A stretch of DNA of 64,000 bases from Halorussus halophilus (GTDB taxonomy: Archaea > Halobacteriota > Halobacteria > Halobacteriales > Haladaptataceae). Made by a program: the position numbers and the translations under genes. The notes beneath the pieces are model-generated. The model saw nothing but the letters and a program-made list of their open reading frames with translations. It was not told the DNA's origin and made no database searches. Numbering within the stretch: the stretch's first letter is position 1; every line of letters starts with the position of its first letter. The DNA lies in NCBI RefSeq assembly GCF_008831545.1, contig NZ_CP044524.1, positions 372,001 to 436,000 on the forward strand, written 5' to 3'. This document shows, piece after piece, positions 50,569 to 60,058 of this stretch.

Positions 50569-51825
50569 ATGAACGTAGACGCCGACCGACTCCGCGCGGA
50601 CATCGAAGCCACCGCGGAGTTCGGCGCGATTGAGACGAACGAGTCAGAGAGCCGCGGACGAACCGTCCTCACAGGCTCCGAAGCTAACCGACGGGCACGC
50701 GAGTACTTCGTCGCCCAGTTGGAAGAGGCAAATCTCGACGTGCGAGTCGATGCAGTAGGCAACGTCGTCGGGCGCTGGACGCCCGACTCCGCGGACCCGG
50801 AAGCGGCCCCCGTCGCCGCTGGGAGTCACCTCGATTCCGTTCCCGAGGGTGGTATCTTCGACGGCCCGCTCGGTGTCTACGCCGCGCTGGAAGCCGTTCG
50901 CGCGATGCAGGAGGCAGGAATCGAGCCTGCTCGCCCCGTCGAAGTCGTCTCGTTCACCGAAGAGGAAGGCCAGCGATTCGCCGACGGCCTACTCGGTTCT
51001 TCGGTCGCCGTGGGCGAGCGGTCGGTAGAGGAAGCGCTCGCGCTCGAAGACGACGAAGGCACCTCCCTCGAAGACGCACTCGACCCGATTGGATTCCGGG
51101 GCAACGGGCGACTCGATGCCAGCGAGTGGGACGCGTGGCTCGAACTCCACATCGAGCAGAGCGAGCGACTGGAGTCCGCAGACGTGCCGGTCGGCGTCGT
51201 CACCTCCATCACGGGCATCACCCACTGCGAAGTGACCATCGAGGGCGAGGCGAACCACGCTGGAGCGACCCCGATGGGAGACCGAACCGACGCACTCGCT
51301 GCCGCGAGCGAGTTCGTCCTCGACGTAGAACGCGCCACGAACGACGTAGTTTCCAGTCAGAGCGAGAGCGCGGTCGGAACCGTCGGTAGTCACACCGTCG
51401 CTCCGAACGCGACGAACGTCGTTCCGGGCCGCGTGGAGTTGGGCGTCGATATCCGAGACGTACACTACGAGTCGATGGAGACAATCGTCCGGCGTGCTCG
51501 CCAGAGCCTCGCTCGCCTCGAACGTGAACGCGGCGTCGAGACGACCTTCCAACGACCGTTCGACCTCGAACCGACCCCGATGGCCGACAGGCTTCGGCAG
51601 GCCGCACACGACGCGGGTGAACGCGCAGGCATCGAGACGCTCGACCTCCACTCCGGGGCGGCCCACGACACGATGTACGTCGCGGGCGTCACGGACGCCG
51701 CGCTTCTCTTTGCTCCCTCTCGGGACGGCATCTCGCACAATCCGAAAGAGTGGACCGATTGGGACGACTGCGCGACGGCGACGCGGGTGTTGGCTGGCAC
51801 GTTGGCGGAGTTGGCAGGTGCGTAG
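50569..51825 (+). CDS. M20-family Zn-dependent amidohydrolase (N-carbamoyl amino acid / allantoate type)
   Basis: A 418-residue hydrolase of the allantoate amidohydrolase and beta-ureidopropionase group. Metal motifs: GSHLDSVPEGGIFDGPLGV (His, Asp), TEEEGQRF (Glu pair), ELHIEQSERLES (His), and C-terminal APSRDGISHNPKEW (His). A dimerisation domain (HCEVTIEGEANHAGATPMGDR) is inserted. Products would be an amino acid plus ammonia and CO2. ATG 50569 follows a TATA-like cattacttc. Monocistronic. Confidence 0.88.
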   Translation: MNVDADRLRADIEATAEFGAIETNESESRGRTVLTGSEANRRAREYFVAQLEEANLDVRVDAVGNVVGRWTPDSADPEAAPVAAGSHLDSVPEGGIFDGPLGVYAALEAVRAMQEAGIEPARPVEVVSFTEEEGQRFADGLLGSSVAVGERSVEEALALEDDEGTSLEDALDPIGFRGNGRLDASEWDAWLELHIEQSERLESADVPVGVVTSITGITHCEVTIEGEANHAGATPMGDRTDALAAASEFVLDVERATNDVVSSQSESAVGTVGSHTVAPNATNVVPGRVELGVDIRDVHYESMETIVRRARQSLARLERERGVETTFQRPFDLEPTPMADRLRQAAHDAGERAGIETLDLHSGAAHDTMYVAGVTDAALLFAPSRDGISHNPKEWTDWDDCATATRVLAGTLAELAGA

Positions 51826-51914
51826 CTTTTTCGCGGCCCTGTGTCTCTTTATTCGCCGCTTTTCGCCCGGATACCGACCCAAACCGTGATGCTCGGACCC
51901 TGCGAAGCTCTCGC

Positions 51915-52583
51915 ATGCTCAGGGCGAAGATATACTTCGACCTCGACCGAGAGTGCGTTCTGAGCGAACTCACGCGTCAGTGGAACCGACCGTTCACGGT
52001 CACCCAAGAGAAAGTCCACGACGACGAACTCATCACGCTCGTCATCGATACCGGAGACCAGCGCGACCGGTTCGAACGGCGACTCCGCGAGTCGTCGCAG
52101 GTCGAGCACGTCGAAGTCGTAGACGAGACGCACCTGCTACTGACGAAGCGGTCCTGTGGGGCGCTGCCGGTAATCCGGTCGAACCACGGAATGTTGTGGG
52201 GGATGGACAAAGTCAACGGCAGTCAGCGAGTCTTCGACGTGGTCGTGTTCCGGCGCGAGGACCTGAAAGCCATCGTCGCCGGTCTCCGAGACATCGGGAG
52301 CGTAAGCCTCGGGCGACTCACCCCCTACTACGACCGTACGGCGACGCTCTCACCGCGACAGGCCGAAATCGTCGAGACCGCACTCGACGAGGGCTACTTC
52401 GACTGGCCGCGACGAATCGACGCCGAGGAGTTGGCCGAGCGGTTCGACATCGCTCACTCGACGCTGCTCGAACATCTACGAAAAGCCGAGAAGAAACTCC
52501 TCGAAGAAGCGCTGAGCGACGAACGAACGCCCGACAGTTCGACGCCGGACGAACGGGCGTTTATGCTCCGCGAAGCGACCTGA
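51915..52583 (+). CDS. HTH-10 (bacterio-opsin activator-type) transcriptional regulator
   Basis: A 222-residue regulator. Residues about 1-155 form the family's N-terminal sensor-like domain (RAKIYFDLDRECVLSELT, DDELITLVIDTGD). The C-terminal HTH-10 reads LSPRQAEIVETALDEGYFDWPRRIDAEELAERFDIAHSTLLEHLRKAEKKLL, in short the helices AEELAERFDI and AHSTLLEHLRKAE. ATG 51915 chosen; the frame opens earlier without coding character. It is 73 bases upstream of a sugar-type ABC operon and is its most likely regulator. Confidence 0.85.
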   Translation: MLRAKIYFDLDRECVLSELTRQWNRPFTVTQEKVHDDELITLVIDTGDQRDRFERRLRESSQVEHVEVVDETHLLLTKRSCGALPVIRSNHGMLWGMDKVNGSQRVFDVVVFRREDLKAIVAGLRDIGSVSLGRLTPYYDRTATLSPRQAEIVETALDEGYFDWPRRIDAEELAERFDIAHSTLLEHLRKAEKKLLEEALSDERTPDSSTPDERAFMLREAT

Positions 52584-52605
52584 CTGTGTTCCTTGTTATC
52601 AAAGC

Positions 52606-52621
52606 CCTACACCTGTAGGGG
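52606..52621. promoter_or_regulatory. Palindrome before the sugar ABC operon (operator or terminator)
   Basis: The inverted repeat ccctaca-cc-tgtaggg lies 36 bases before ATG 52657 and 22 bases after the stop of the HTH-10 gene. Its two-base spacer is more like an operator than a stable hairpin terminator, and it is well placed to overlap the core promoter. Confidence 0.45.
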
Positions 52622-52656
52622 GAAAGAAATCGACGCTTCGGCCGGATAGTTCCTGT

Positions 52657-53985
52657 ATGGGTGGGGAACACATCACCGACAGGCGACGAACCGACACGCG
52701 ACGTCATCTCGGCAGGCGACGATTCTTGCAAGCGACGGGAGCAGCATCGACACTGGGTTTCGCGGGACTAGCCAGCGCACAGGGGCGGACGACGATTCGG
52801 TATCTCTCCGACCGGGGAGACTCGCGGCAGGTCATCGACCAAATCGTCTCGGACTTCGAGTCACAGCAGTCAGAGTACACTGTCGAAGTCACCTACACTG
52901 CGAAGGGAACTTCGACCGACCAAGAGATGCAAAAGATGGTGGCGGCGGGTAACCCGCCGGACATGTTCTTCGACACCTCGACAGACGCGTATCGCTTCCA
53001 ACGCAACGGCGTCCTCGCGCCAGTCACCGAAGCCGTCCAGGGCAATAGCTTGCCGGACCCGGTCAACGTCGGCGGAGAGTCGTACTTCGCGGCGGCCATC
53101 GTCGAACCGCTGATGGGGTGGTACCGCAACGACATCTATCCGGAGAATCCGACGACGTGGGAGAACTGGCTCACCGAGGCCCAGCGAGTGACCGAGAACG
53201 AGGACATCGACGGCTACATCGTCCAATCGGGCCAGACGAACAACGCCGACACGCAGATGACTCAGTACCTCTGGCAGAACGACGTGGACATCTACGCGGG
53301 CGGTTCTGACGCCATCGAAGTCACGGTAGACCAAGGCGAGAACCGACAACTCGCAATCGAGACGTTCGAGTGGGTCAGCCAGATGGCCGAGTACTCCCCG
53401 AACGGGAGCGGCTGGGAGTGGGGAGACGCCATCGCGGCGCTCCAACAGGAGAACGCGGCGGCGGGCGTCAGCGTCGGCGGGTTGCCGATGCTGACCATCA
53501 TGGGGAACCGTCCTGACCTCGTCGAGCGGTTCAGTCCGATGCCGTTCCCCGTTCCGCAGGGGAAGGCTCAGGACAAGTGGTGGTCGTACATGGAGGGCCA
53601 TCTGGTGCGCAACGACGGCAACGCAACCGAAGGCGCACGCCAGTTCGTGAACTTCTTCAACAGTTCCGACAGAGTCTTCGACTTCATCCTCTCGGCACCG
53701 CTGTTCCAGTTCCCGCCGAGTCGGGAGCAACTCGACAGCGAACCGATGCAGCAAAACGAAACGCTCCAACAGTTCCCGGAAGTCGTCCAGATGGTCAAAG
53801 ACAACTGGGACTCGTTCACGTCCGTCCTCGCTACTGGCGACGACGGCGCGCCGAACATCGTCGCGGCAGACGCCTACGGTAATCAGGTGTTCGGGCAGGC
53901 CGCCGACCAGCTGCTCGTCGGTGGACGCTCGCCAGAGGAGACGGTCGATTGGCTCGGTGAGCAACTCCGAGGATTGCAGGGGTAA
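52657..53985 (+). CDS. Sugar-type ABC transporter substrate-binding protein (family 1)
   Basis: A 442-residue solute receptor of the maltose/glycerol-3-phosphate group. Tat signal RRRFLQATGAASTLGFAGLASAQG, in the twin-Arg part GRRRFLQ. Domain order: TTIRYLSDRGDSRQVIDQIVSDFE, VAAGNPPDMFFDTST, LMGWYRNDIYPENPTTWENW, and AIAALQQENAAAGV. No lipobox follows the signal. First gene of an operon with two permeases, an ATPase and a CoA transferase. Ligand unknown. Confidence 0.88.
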   Translation: MGGEHITDRRRTDTRRHLGRRRFLQATGAASTLGFAGLASAQGRTTIRYLSDRGDSRQVIDQIVSDFESQQSEYTVEVTYTAKGTSTDQEMQKMVAAGNPPDMFFDTSTDAYRFQRNGVLAPVTEAVQGNSLPDPVNVGGESYFAAAIVEPLMGWYRNDIYPENPTTWENWLTEAQRVTENEDIDGYIVQSGQTNNADTQMTQYLWQNDVDIYAGGSDAIEVTVDQGENRQLAIETFEWVSQMAEYSPNGSGWEWGDAIAALQQENAAAGVSVGGLPMLTIMGNRPDLVERFSPMPFPVPQGKAQDKWWSYMEGHLVRNDGNATEGARQFVNFFNSSDRVFDFILSAPLFQFPPSREQLDSEPMQQNETLQQFPEVVQMVKDNWDSFTSVLATGDDGAPNIVAADAYGNQVFGQAADQLLVGGRSPEETVDWLGEQLRGLQG

Positions 53986-53996
53986 GCTCCCAATCG

Positions 53997-54908
53997 ATGA
54001 GTACCGAACTCCGAACGCGACTTCCGACGACGCGGTTCGACGGCGCGTCGTTGCTGTTGCTCGCGTGTTTCGTCCCGCTACTGGTATTCTTCGTCGTCGT
54101 GTGGGTCGTGCCCATCGTCTACGCGTTGGCGATGAGTCTGTTCACCAACCCGGTCAGAGACCCCGCGTTCGTCGGCGTCGGAAACTACGTCGCACTACTC
54201 ACAGAACCGTCCTTCTGGGGGTTCCTCTGGAACAGCGTCGTCTACGCGGTTTCCACGACGGCCCTCAGTCTGCTCGTCGGTCTCGGCCTCGCGCTGGTCG
54301 TCAACCAGCAGATTCGGGGCGGGTCCGCGCTCCGGACGATGATGATATTCCCGTATCTCTTGCCAACGCTGGTGGTCATCTTCATGTGGAAGTTCATCCT
54401 CGACCCGAACGTCGGCATCCTCAACCAGTACTTAGAACAGTTCGGGGTCATCGAGGACCCCATCGCCTTCTTCTCGACGCTGCAGTGGGCAATGCCCGCC
54501 GTGGTCGTCACGAGCGTCTGGAAGTTCGGGTCGTTCTCGTTTTTCATCCTGCTTGCGCGCTTGCAGGCCATCGACGGGGCACTCTACGAGCGCGCTCGGG
54601 TCGAGGGCGCGACGACGTGGCAGGCGTTCAGAGACATTACGTTTCCCCACTTGCGGGGAGCAATCCTCATCATCCTCCTCGTTCGGGGCATCTGGATGTT
54701 CAACAAGTTCGACATCATCTACCTCTCGACGCGGGGCGGTCCGCTCGAAGCGACGACGACGCTCCCGATTCGGGTCTTCCAAATAGCGTTCCGCGAAATC
54801 GACTTCGGGCAGGCCACCGCGCTCGCGGGCATCATGTTCTTCCTGCTCGCTGCGGGCGCAGTCGTCTACTTCTGGGCGTTCTCGCCCGAAGAGGAGGTGG
54901 CGACGTGA
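53997..54908 (+). CDS. ABC transporter permease (MalF/UgpA type)
   Basis: A 303-residue permease with about six helices. The coupling EAA loop is LYERARVEGATTWQAFRDITFPHLRGA. Early motif PIVYALAMSLF. It starts 11 bases after the binding protein and overlaps the next permease by 4 bases (GTGA). Forms the channel with MalG-like partner. Confidence 0.91.
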   Translation: MSTELRTRLPTTRFDGASLLLLACFVPLLVFFVVVWVVPIVYALAMSLFTNPVRDPAFVGVGNYVALLTEPSFWGFLWNSVVYAVSTTALSLLVGLGLALVVNQQIRGGSALRTMMIFPYLLPTLVVIFMWKFILDPNVGILNQYLEQFGVIEDPIAFFSTLQWAMPAVVVTSVWKFGSFSFFILLARLQAIDGALYERARVEGATTWQAFRDITFPHLRGAILIILLVRGIWMFNKFDIIYLSTRGGPLEATTTLPIRVFQIAFREIDFGQATALAGIMFFLLAAGAVVYFWAFSPEEEVAT

Positions 54909-55771
54909 GCTTCGCCGAGCGTACTCCGAAGCTTTCGTTCAGCACCCAACAGCGACTCAAACGGGTGGCGCTCTACGTCACTGCACTGCTCGTGGCGGTG
55001 TTCGTCACCGTCCCGGTGTACGTGATGGCCGTCATCGCGCTCCAGACGCCAGCGGCGACGTTCGCGGGTGGCCGGGTCAATCTCGTTCCGACAGAACTCA
55101 CGCTGCGGAACTTTCGCGTCCTCCTCGATTCGACGCTGACGGTGCGGTATTTCACGAACAGCCTCATCGTCACGGGGAGTTCGACACTGCTATCGACGGC
55201 GATTGCCGTCGCGGCGGGTTATGGTCTCACTCGATTCGAGTTCACGGGGAAAACCGTCGCGGCGAGAGCGGTGCTGTTTTCCTACATGTTCAGCCCCATC
55301 GTGCTGGCGATTCCGCTCTACGTCATCTTCTTCGCGCTCGGGATGCTCAACAGCTACTTCGCGCTCACACTGGCACTGACTGCCATCTCCGCACCGTTCT
55401 CCATCTGGCTCATGTGGCAGTACTTCCAGACCGTTCCCATCGCACTCGAAGAGTCGGCGTGGGTGCGCGGAGCAGGTCGCTGGCGCACCGTTTGGGACGT
55501 GGTACTCCCGGTCGCTCGGCCGGGCTACATCTCGGCGGCCATCTTCTCCTTCGCGGTCGCGTGGAACGACTTCACGATGTCGCGGGTAGTGATGAGCGAA
55601 GACACGATGTACCCAATCACGGTCGGTGCGAGTCTCTTCTTGGACCGCGTGACTATCGGGTGGGGCGAAACGATGGCCGTCTCGTTGCTCATCTGCATTC
55701 CGCCGTTCCTCATCGCGCTGTTCCTCCAAAATTATCTCCTACAGGGATTCAGCGTCGGAGGTATCGAATAA
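54905..55771 (+). CDS. ABC transporter permease (MalG/UgpE type)
   Basis: A 288-residue permease partner with six helices. EAA loop: LEESAWVRGAGRWRTVWDVVLPVARPGYI. Start is GTG 54905 overlapping the previous stop. Typical MalG ending IALFLQNYLLQGFSVGGI. The upstream extension of its frame is antisense-like noise. Confidence 0.9.
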   Translation: MSFAERTPKLSFSTQQRLKRVALYVTALLVAVFVTVPVYVMAVIALQTPAATFAGGRVNLVPTELTLRNFRVLLDSTLTVRYFTNSLIVTGSSTLLSTAIAVAAGYGLTRFEFTGKTVAARAVLFSYMFSPIVLAIPLYVIFFALGMLNSYFALTLALTAISAPFSIWLMWQYFQTVPIALEESAWVRGAGRWRTVWDVVLPVARPGYISAAIFSFAVAWNDFTMSRVVMSEDTMYPITVGASLFLDRVTIGWGETMAVSLLICIPPFLIALFLQNYLLQGFSVGGIE

Positions 55772-55772
55772 C

Positions 55773-56939
55773 ATGGCCAAAGAAATCGCGCTCGACGGCG
55801 TACGCAAGGAGTATCGCACCCTAGGCACGACTCACGTCGCGGTAGACGACGTGACTCTCTCGATTCCAGCAGGGTCGTTCACCACCATCGTCGGCCCCTC
55901 CGGATGCGGAAAGACCACGACGCTCCGGATGATTGCCGGACTCGAATCGCCGACCAGCGGTCGAATATGTTTCGGCGAGACTGACGTGACCGACCTCCCT
56001 CCACAGAAGCGGAACGTGGCGATGGTGTTCCAGTCTATCGCGCTCTACCCGCACATGACGGTGAGGCAGAACGTCGGCTACGGCCTCAAAATCGCGGGCG
56101 TTCCGAAGCGAGAGCGAGACGAGCGCATCGAGGAAGCCGCAGCGACGCTTCAAATCTCGGACCAACTCGAAAAGAAGCCAGCAGAGCTATCGGGCGGCCA
56201 GCAACAGCGAGTCGCGCTCGGGAGCGCGTTCGTCCAGGACCCCGACGTTCTCTTGCTCGACGAACCGATGAGCGACTTAGACGCCAAACTGAAAGCCGAA
56301 CTTCGAGTGGAAGTCCAGCGACTCCACCAGCAACTCGATACGACCGTCGTCTACGTCACTCACGACCAGACGGAGGCGATGACGATGAGCGACTACGTGG
56401 TCCTGCTGAAAGAAGGCCACGTCGCGCAGTTCGACCCGCCGAAGACGCTGTTCGACTACCCCGACTCGGAGTACGTCGCCCGATTCATCGGGACGCCATC
56501 GACTAACGTGGTCGATTGTACAGTTAGAAACCGTGACGACGCCACTGGTGACGGAGACAGCGACGGGCACGGTGAGGGAGTCGTCCTCGAAGGACACGGC
56601 TTGACGATTCCGATTCCGGGCGATACGCTGGGGAAGCGAGCGGGAGAGACTGTCGGCGTCGGTATCCGACCGCAGTACCTCACCCCTGCGGGCGGCGAAC
56701 ACACCTTCGAGATTACCGTGGAAGTCGTCGAACCGCTGGGGACCGAGTCCGTCGTCCACGCCCAAACTGCCGACGGGACTCGCATCGACGTGGTGACAGA
56801 CGCAGTCGGCGGCCTCGACCACGGCGACAGTCTCGTCGTCGGCTTCGACCGCCGCGACGTGTTCGTCTTCGACGCCGAGGGCGAGACGATTCTGTTCGGC
56901 GATTCGCTGGATGCCGAACGTCCGGAGTCGGTACAATGA
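55773..56939 (+). CDS. ABC transporter ATP-binding protein (MalK/UgpC type)
   Basis: A 388-residue ATPase with a C-terminal regulatory OB domain. Walker A GPSGCGKTT, Q-loop VFQSIALYPHMTVRQN, signature LSGGQQQRVALG, Walker B VLLLDEPMSDLDAK, H-loop YVTHDQTEAMTM. OB-like tail: VGVGIRPQYLTPAG, VEPLGTESVVHAQTADG. An acidic inserted loop (DDATGDGDSDGHGEG) is a halophilic feature. ATG 55773; its stop overlaps the CoA-transferase ATG (ATGA). Confidence 0.93.
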   Translation: MAKEIALDGVRKEYRTLGTTHVAVDDVTLSIPAGSFTTIVGPSGCGKTTTLRMIAGLESPTSGRICFGETDVTDLPPQKRNVAMVFQSIALYPHMTVRQNVGYGLKIAGVPKRERDERIEEAAATLQISDQLEKKPAELSGGQQQRVALGSAFVQDPDVLLLDEPMSDLDAKLKAELRVEVQRLHQQLDTTVVYVTHDQTEAMTMSDYVVLLKEGHVAQFDPPKTLFDYPDSEYVARFIGTPSTNVVDCTVRNRDDATGDGDSDGHGEGVVLEGHGLTIPIPGDTLGKRAGETVGVGIRPQYLTPAGGEHTFEITVEVVEPLGTESVVHAQTADGTRIDVVTDAVGGLDHGDSLVVGFDRRDVFVFDAEGETILFGDSLDAERPESVQ

Positions 56940-58138
56940 CGATAGCGAGCGATTCAGAACCAGCGATGCCACTCGACGGCGTGACCGTCCTCGAACTCGG
57001 CCACATCGTCGCCGGGCCGTTCTGCACGCTCTTGCTCGCGGACCTCGGCGCGGAAGTCGTCAAGATCGAACATCCGGAGGGCGGCGACTCCGTGCGCGAT
57101 TCGAGTCCGGTCGGCAACAGCTCGTTCAACTACGTCAATCGGGACAAACTGAGCGTCACGCTCGACTTGAAGTCCGAGGGCGGCCGCACCGTCTTCGAGC
57201 GACTTCTCGAAGAGTCCGACGTACTGGTCGAAAACTTCGGTCCCGGCACCGTCGAACGACTCGGCGTCGGCTACGAGGACCTTCGTGTGAATCGTCCCGA
57301 ACTCGTCTACTGTTCCATCAAGGGGTTCAATCGCGGCCCTTACGAAGGGTATCCGGCACTCGACCCCGTGGCAGAGGCGATGAGCGGTCTGATGAGCGTG
57401 ACGGGGAACCCCGGTCAACCGCCCGTCAGAGTCGGGACGAGCATCGCCGACATGACCGCGTCGCTGTACGGGGCAATCGCAATCCTCGCGGCCCTCCGAC
57501 AGCGAGAGACGACTGGCGAGGGCCAGAAGGTAGAGGTCCCGCTGTTCGAGAGTACCGTCGCGCTCATGGGGTACTGGTTGGCGTACACCGAAGCGTACGA
57601 CGCGGTGCCGGAGCCGCTCGGTGCCGGACATCCGAACTGGTCGCCCTACGACGTGTTTCGAACCGGCGACGAGAGTTGGGTGTTCGTCGGCCCGTCCTCG
57701 GAGCGCCAGTGGGTCGCGCTCTGCGAAGCCCTCGACTGCTCGCTCCACGAAGACGAGCGATTCGACTCGGCCGAAGCGCGCCGAGCGAACGCCGAAGAAC
57801 TCGATGCGATTCTCCACGCGGAGTTCCGTAGGTTCGAGACCGACGAACTTCTCGAACTACTCCGGGACGCAGGTGTCCCCGTCGCGCCCGTCAACGACAC
57901 TCGCGCCGTCTGCTCGGACCCACATCTAGAAGCGACAGACGCACTGACGACGGTCGAGGCCGTCGAAGGCGACGGTGGGACGGTCCGCGTCCCGCGTTTT
58001 CCCGTCCTCGCCTCCGGTTTCCCGCGCATCACCTCCAGCGACCCGCCACGTCTCGGTGCGGACACAGAAGTGATTCTTCGGGCACTCGACTACACCGCCG
58101 AGGAAATAGAGGCACTGCGAGAACAGGGCGCGGTTTGA
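56936..58138 (+). CDS. CaiB/BaiF-family (class III) CoA transferase
   Basis: A 400-residue CoA transferase of the formyl-CoA/carnitine-CoA type. Family hallmarks: LDGVTVLELGHIVAGPFCTLLLADLGAEVVKIE-type N-terminus (DLGAEVVKIEHPEGGD), LKGFNRGPYEG-like ISIKGFNRGPY, and the active-site Asp in VRVGTSIADMTASLYGA. Then GEGQKVEVPLFES and the linker NWSPYDVFRTGD. It is translationally coupled to the transporter ATPase, so it probably activates a carboxylate derived from the transported solute. Specific acid unknown. Confidence 0.9.
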   Translation: MTIASDSEPAMPLDGVTVLELGHIVAGPFCTLLLADLGAEVVKIEHPEGGDSVRDSSPVGNSSFNYVNRDKLSVTLDLKSEGGRTVFERLLEESDVLVENFGPGTVERLGVGYEDLRVNRPELVYCSIKGFNRGPYEGYPALDPVAEAMSGLMSVTGNPGQPPVRVGTSIADMTASLYGAIAILAALRQRETTGEGQKVEVPLFESTVALMGYWLAYTEAYDAVPEPLGAGHPNWSPYDVFRTGDESWVFVGPSSERQWVALCEALDCSLHEDERFDSAEARRANAEELDAILHAEFRRFETDELLELLRDAGVPVAPVNDTRAVCSDPHLEATDALTTVEAVEGDGGTVRVPRFPVLASGFPRITSSDPPRLGADTEVILRALDYTAEEIEALREQGAV

Positions 58139-58158
58139 AGGGAGGGGGTCAGGGTCAC

Positions 58159-59244
58159 TCACTCGACTTCTTTGGCGAGGGCGACGGCGTCCACGAGTTC
58201 TAAATCTCCTCCTTCGGTTCGGAGCGCATCCAGCAGTCTGTCGATTCTCTCTGCTGTGGGTTCTCGGTCGGCCCGTTCCAGCAGTCGCCGGGCACCACCG
58301 CGACCGGTCGCCGCGCCGAACAACAGCGTTCGCTCGCCACCGAAGGTTGCGGGGTCGAACGGTTCGAAGGTCGCCGGGTCGTCCAACATCGCGGCGGTGT
58401 GAAGTCCCGACTCGTGCTGGAACGCTGTTCGACCAAGAAGTGATTTGCCGGGTGGAACTTTTTCCCCGAGTGTGTCGAGGATGGACCGCGAGAGCGAAAG
58501 TAGCCGCTCGCGTTCGACGCTCACCTCGACTGGCTCGGGTCCAACTGCGCCCGAAACGACGAACTCTTCGAGCGCGGTGTTGCCCGCGCGCTCGCCGACA
58601 CCCGCTACGGAGACGTCTACTTTTCCGACCCCGAACTCCGCTGCGACGAGCGCGTTCGCAGTCGCAACGCCGAGGTCGTCGTGGAAATGGACGCCGAGCG
58701 TGGAAAAATCGACGCCCAGCGAATCGAGTGCGTTCAGAGTCTCTCGGACGCCTCCCGGCGTCGTTCCGCCGACCGTATCGGCGACAGTGACGTACTCGGC
58801 ACCGACGTTCTTCGCGAGTGCTGCGAGAACGTCGGGGCTGGTTCGAAAGCCGTCCATCGCCGTGAAGTGGACCTCGTGGCCCGTCTCGTGGGCACGGTCG
58901 ATAGCGCCGTCAATTCGTCGTTGAAGTTCGTCACGTTCGACGTCGAGCAACTGCGTTCGCTGGCGGTCGCTCGTCGGTGCGAAGCAATCGATTACGTCTA
59001 CACCTGCGTCTACTGCCGCGTCGATGTCGGCGTCGATGACGCGAGCGATACCGGTTGTTTTCGCTTCGATGTCGAGCGTTTCACAGACGCGATGCGTGCG
59101 GTCGTCGGCGACCGGAAAGCCGATTTGTACGTACTCGACGCCGAGAAGAGAGAGCAGTTCGGCGGCTTCGACCTTCTGTTCGACGGTGTAAGTCGTCCCC
59201 GCACGCTGTTCTCCTTCGCGGAGCGTCACGTCGAGAAGTTTCAT
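58159..59244 (-). CDS. HMGL-like carbon-carbon synthase (LeuA/citramalate/homocitrate synthase family)
   Basis: A 361-residue DRE-TIM enzyme that condenses acetyl-CoA with a 2-oxoacid. MKLLDVTLREGEQRAGTTY has the DRE-like core (DVTLREGEQ), GIAR near residue 60, FHDDLGVATANALVAAEFGVGKVDVSVAGVGERAGNTALEE binds metal and completes the barrel, and GKSLLGRTAFQHESGLHTA follows. It lacks the C-terminal LeuA regulatory domain and is shorter than full 2-isopropylmalate synthase, more like homocitrate synthase or citramalate synthase without regulation. ATG 59244. Convergent with the CoA transferase. Confidence 0.8.
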   Translation of the reverse strand: MKLLDVTLREGEQRAGTTYTVEQKVEAAELLSLLGVEYVQIGFPVADDRTHRVCETLDIEAKTTGIARVIDADIDAAVDAGVDVIDCFAPTSDRQRTQLLDVERDELQRRIDGAIDRAHETGHEVHFTAMDGFRTSPDVLAALAKNVGAEYVTVADTVGGTTPGGVRETLNALDSLGVDFSTLGVHFHDDLGVATANALVAAEFGVGKVDVSVAGVGERAGNTALEEFVVSGAVGPEPVEVSVERERLLSLSRSILDTLGEKVPPGKSLLGRTAFQHESGLHTAAMLDDPATFEPFDPATFGGERTLLFGAATGRGGARRLLERADREPTAERIDRLLDALRTEGGDLELVDAVALAKEVE

Positions 59245-59425
59245 CGATTGAGCTACGCGCTTCCTCAGCAAGGCGCTATCCGATTAGCTCACCCAAAGGT
59301 CGCCGAAACTATCGAAACGTCCCTCATAAGTTCGACTTAATCTTCGTATTAGGGTGTTTCCGAGACGAATTGCGGCGAACAGTCGCGCTCGTTTATTCTC
59401 GGCGCTGTCGAGCATCGACGCGGAA

Positions 59426-59989
59426 ATGACAGTACGCGCGAAATTTGGGGTCATCCTCGTCGCAACGCTCCTCGTCACGAGTGGAATGAGCGCAGTCGTC
59501 GGCGCGACTGCTGTGAGCGACACTGGCACAACTTCTGCAGAGTCGCTCTCGCAAGATACGCAGACGAACCAGACGACGGAAGCATCCGCGACGGTTACGT
59601 TCAGCGACCAACCGTCGAACGGGTCGGCCGTCGTCGTGAACGCGACCAACGTCTCGGAGGGTGGGTTCGTCGTCATCTTCGCACAGAACGGCACGCTGTT
59701 GGGCAATTCGACGTATCTCGAACCGGGCGACCACGAGAACGTCACCGTCACGCTGAACACCTCTATCGGGCGCTCGCAGGTCCTCGTCGCAGTGCCCCAC
59801 CAAGACACCAACGACAACCAGCGATTCGACTTCAACGCCACGGCGGCCCGACAGGCCGCAACGACCGCACAGAACGCTTCGAACGTCTCCGTGACCGACG
59901 GACCGTACGTTCGTGGTCGCCTGCCGGTCAGCGCCGTCTCGTTCGTGACGGTTTCCGGTGACGACCGGCGGCGCAACGCTTCGGAGTAG
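59426..59989 (+). CDS. Secreted DUF7282-domain protein
   Basis: A 187-residue protein with a Sec signal (KFGVILVATLLVTSG, cut near VGATA) and a Thr/Gln-rich linker. The DUF7282 domain reads TVTFSDQPSNGSAVVVNATNVSEGGFVVI, then GTLLGNSTYLEPGDHENVTVTL and VPHQDTNDNQRFDF. ATG 59426 sets the signal correctly. Asn-X-Ser/Thr sites are numerous, so glycosylation is likely. Function unknown. No membrane anchor at the C-terminus. Confidence 0.82.
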   Translation: MTVRAKFGVILVATLLVTSGMSAVVGATAVSDTGTTSAESLSQDTQTNQTTEASATVTFSDQPSNGSAVVVNATNVSEGGFVVIFAQNGTLLGNSTYLEPGDHENVTVTLNTSIGRSQVLVAVPHQDTNDNQRFDFNATAARQAATTAQNASNVSVTDGPYVRGRLPVSAVSFVTVSGDDRRRNASE

Positions 59990-60058
59990 AGAGGACGGGA
60001 AGGCTGAAGAACAGCCAGGCTACCAACAGTTACGTTTTCGGCGTGCGAACGTGGGACC

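Noticed and set aside
56936-58138. Mesaconyl-CoA C1-C4 transferase of the methylaspartate cycle
   Set aside because: Only the general class III CoA transferase family is supported; the neighbours are transporter genes, not the mct-associated hydratase or lyase genes.
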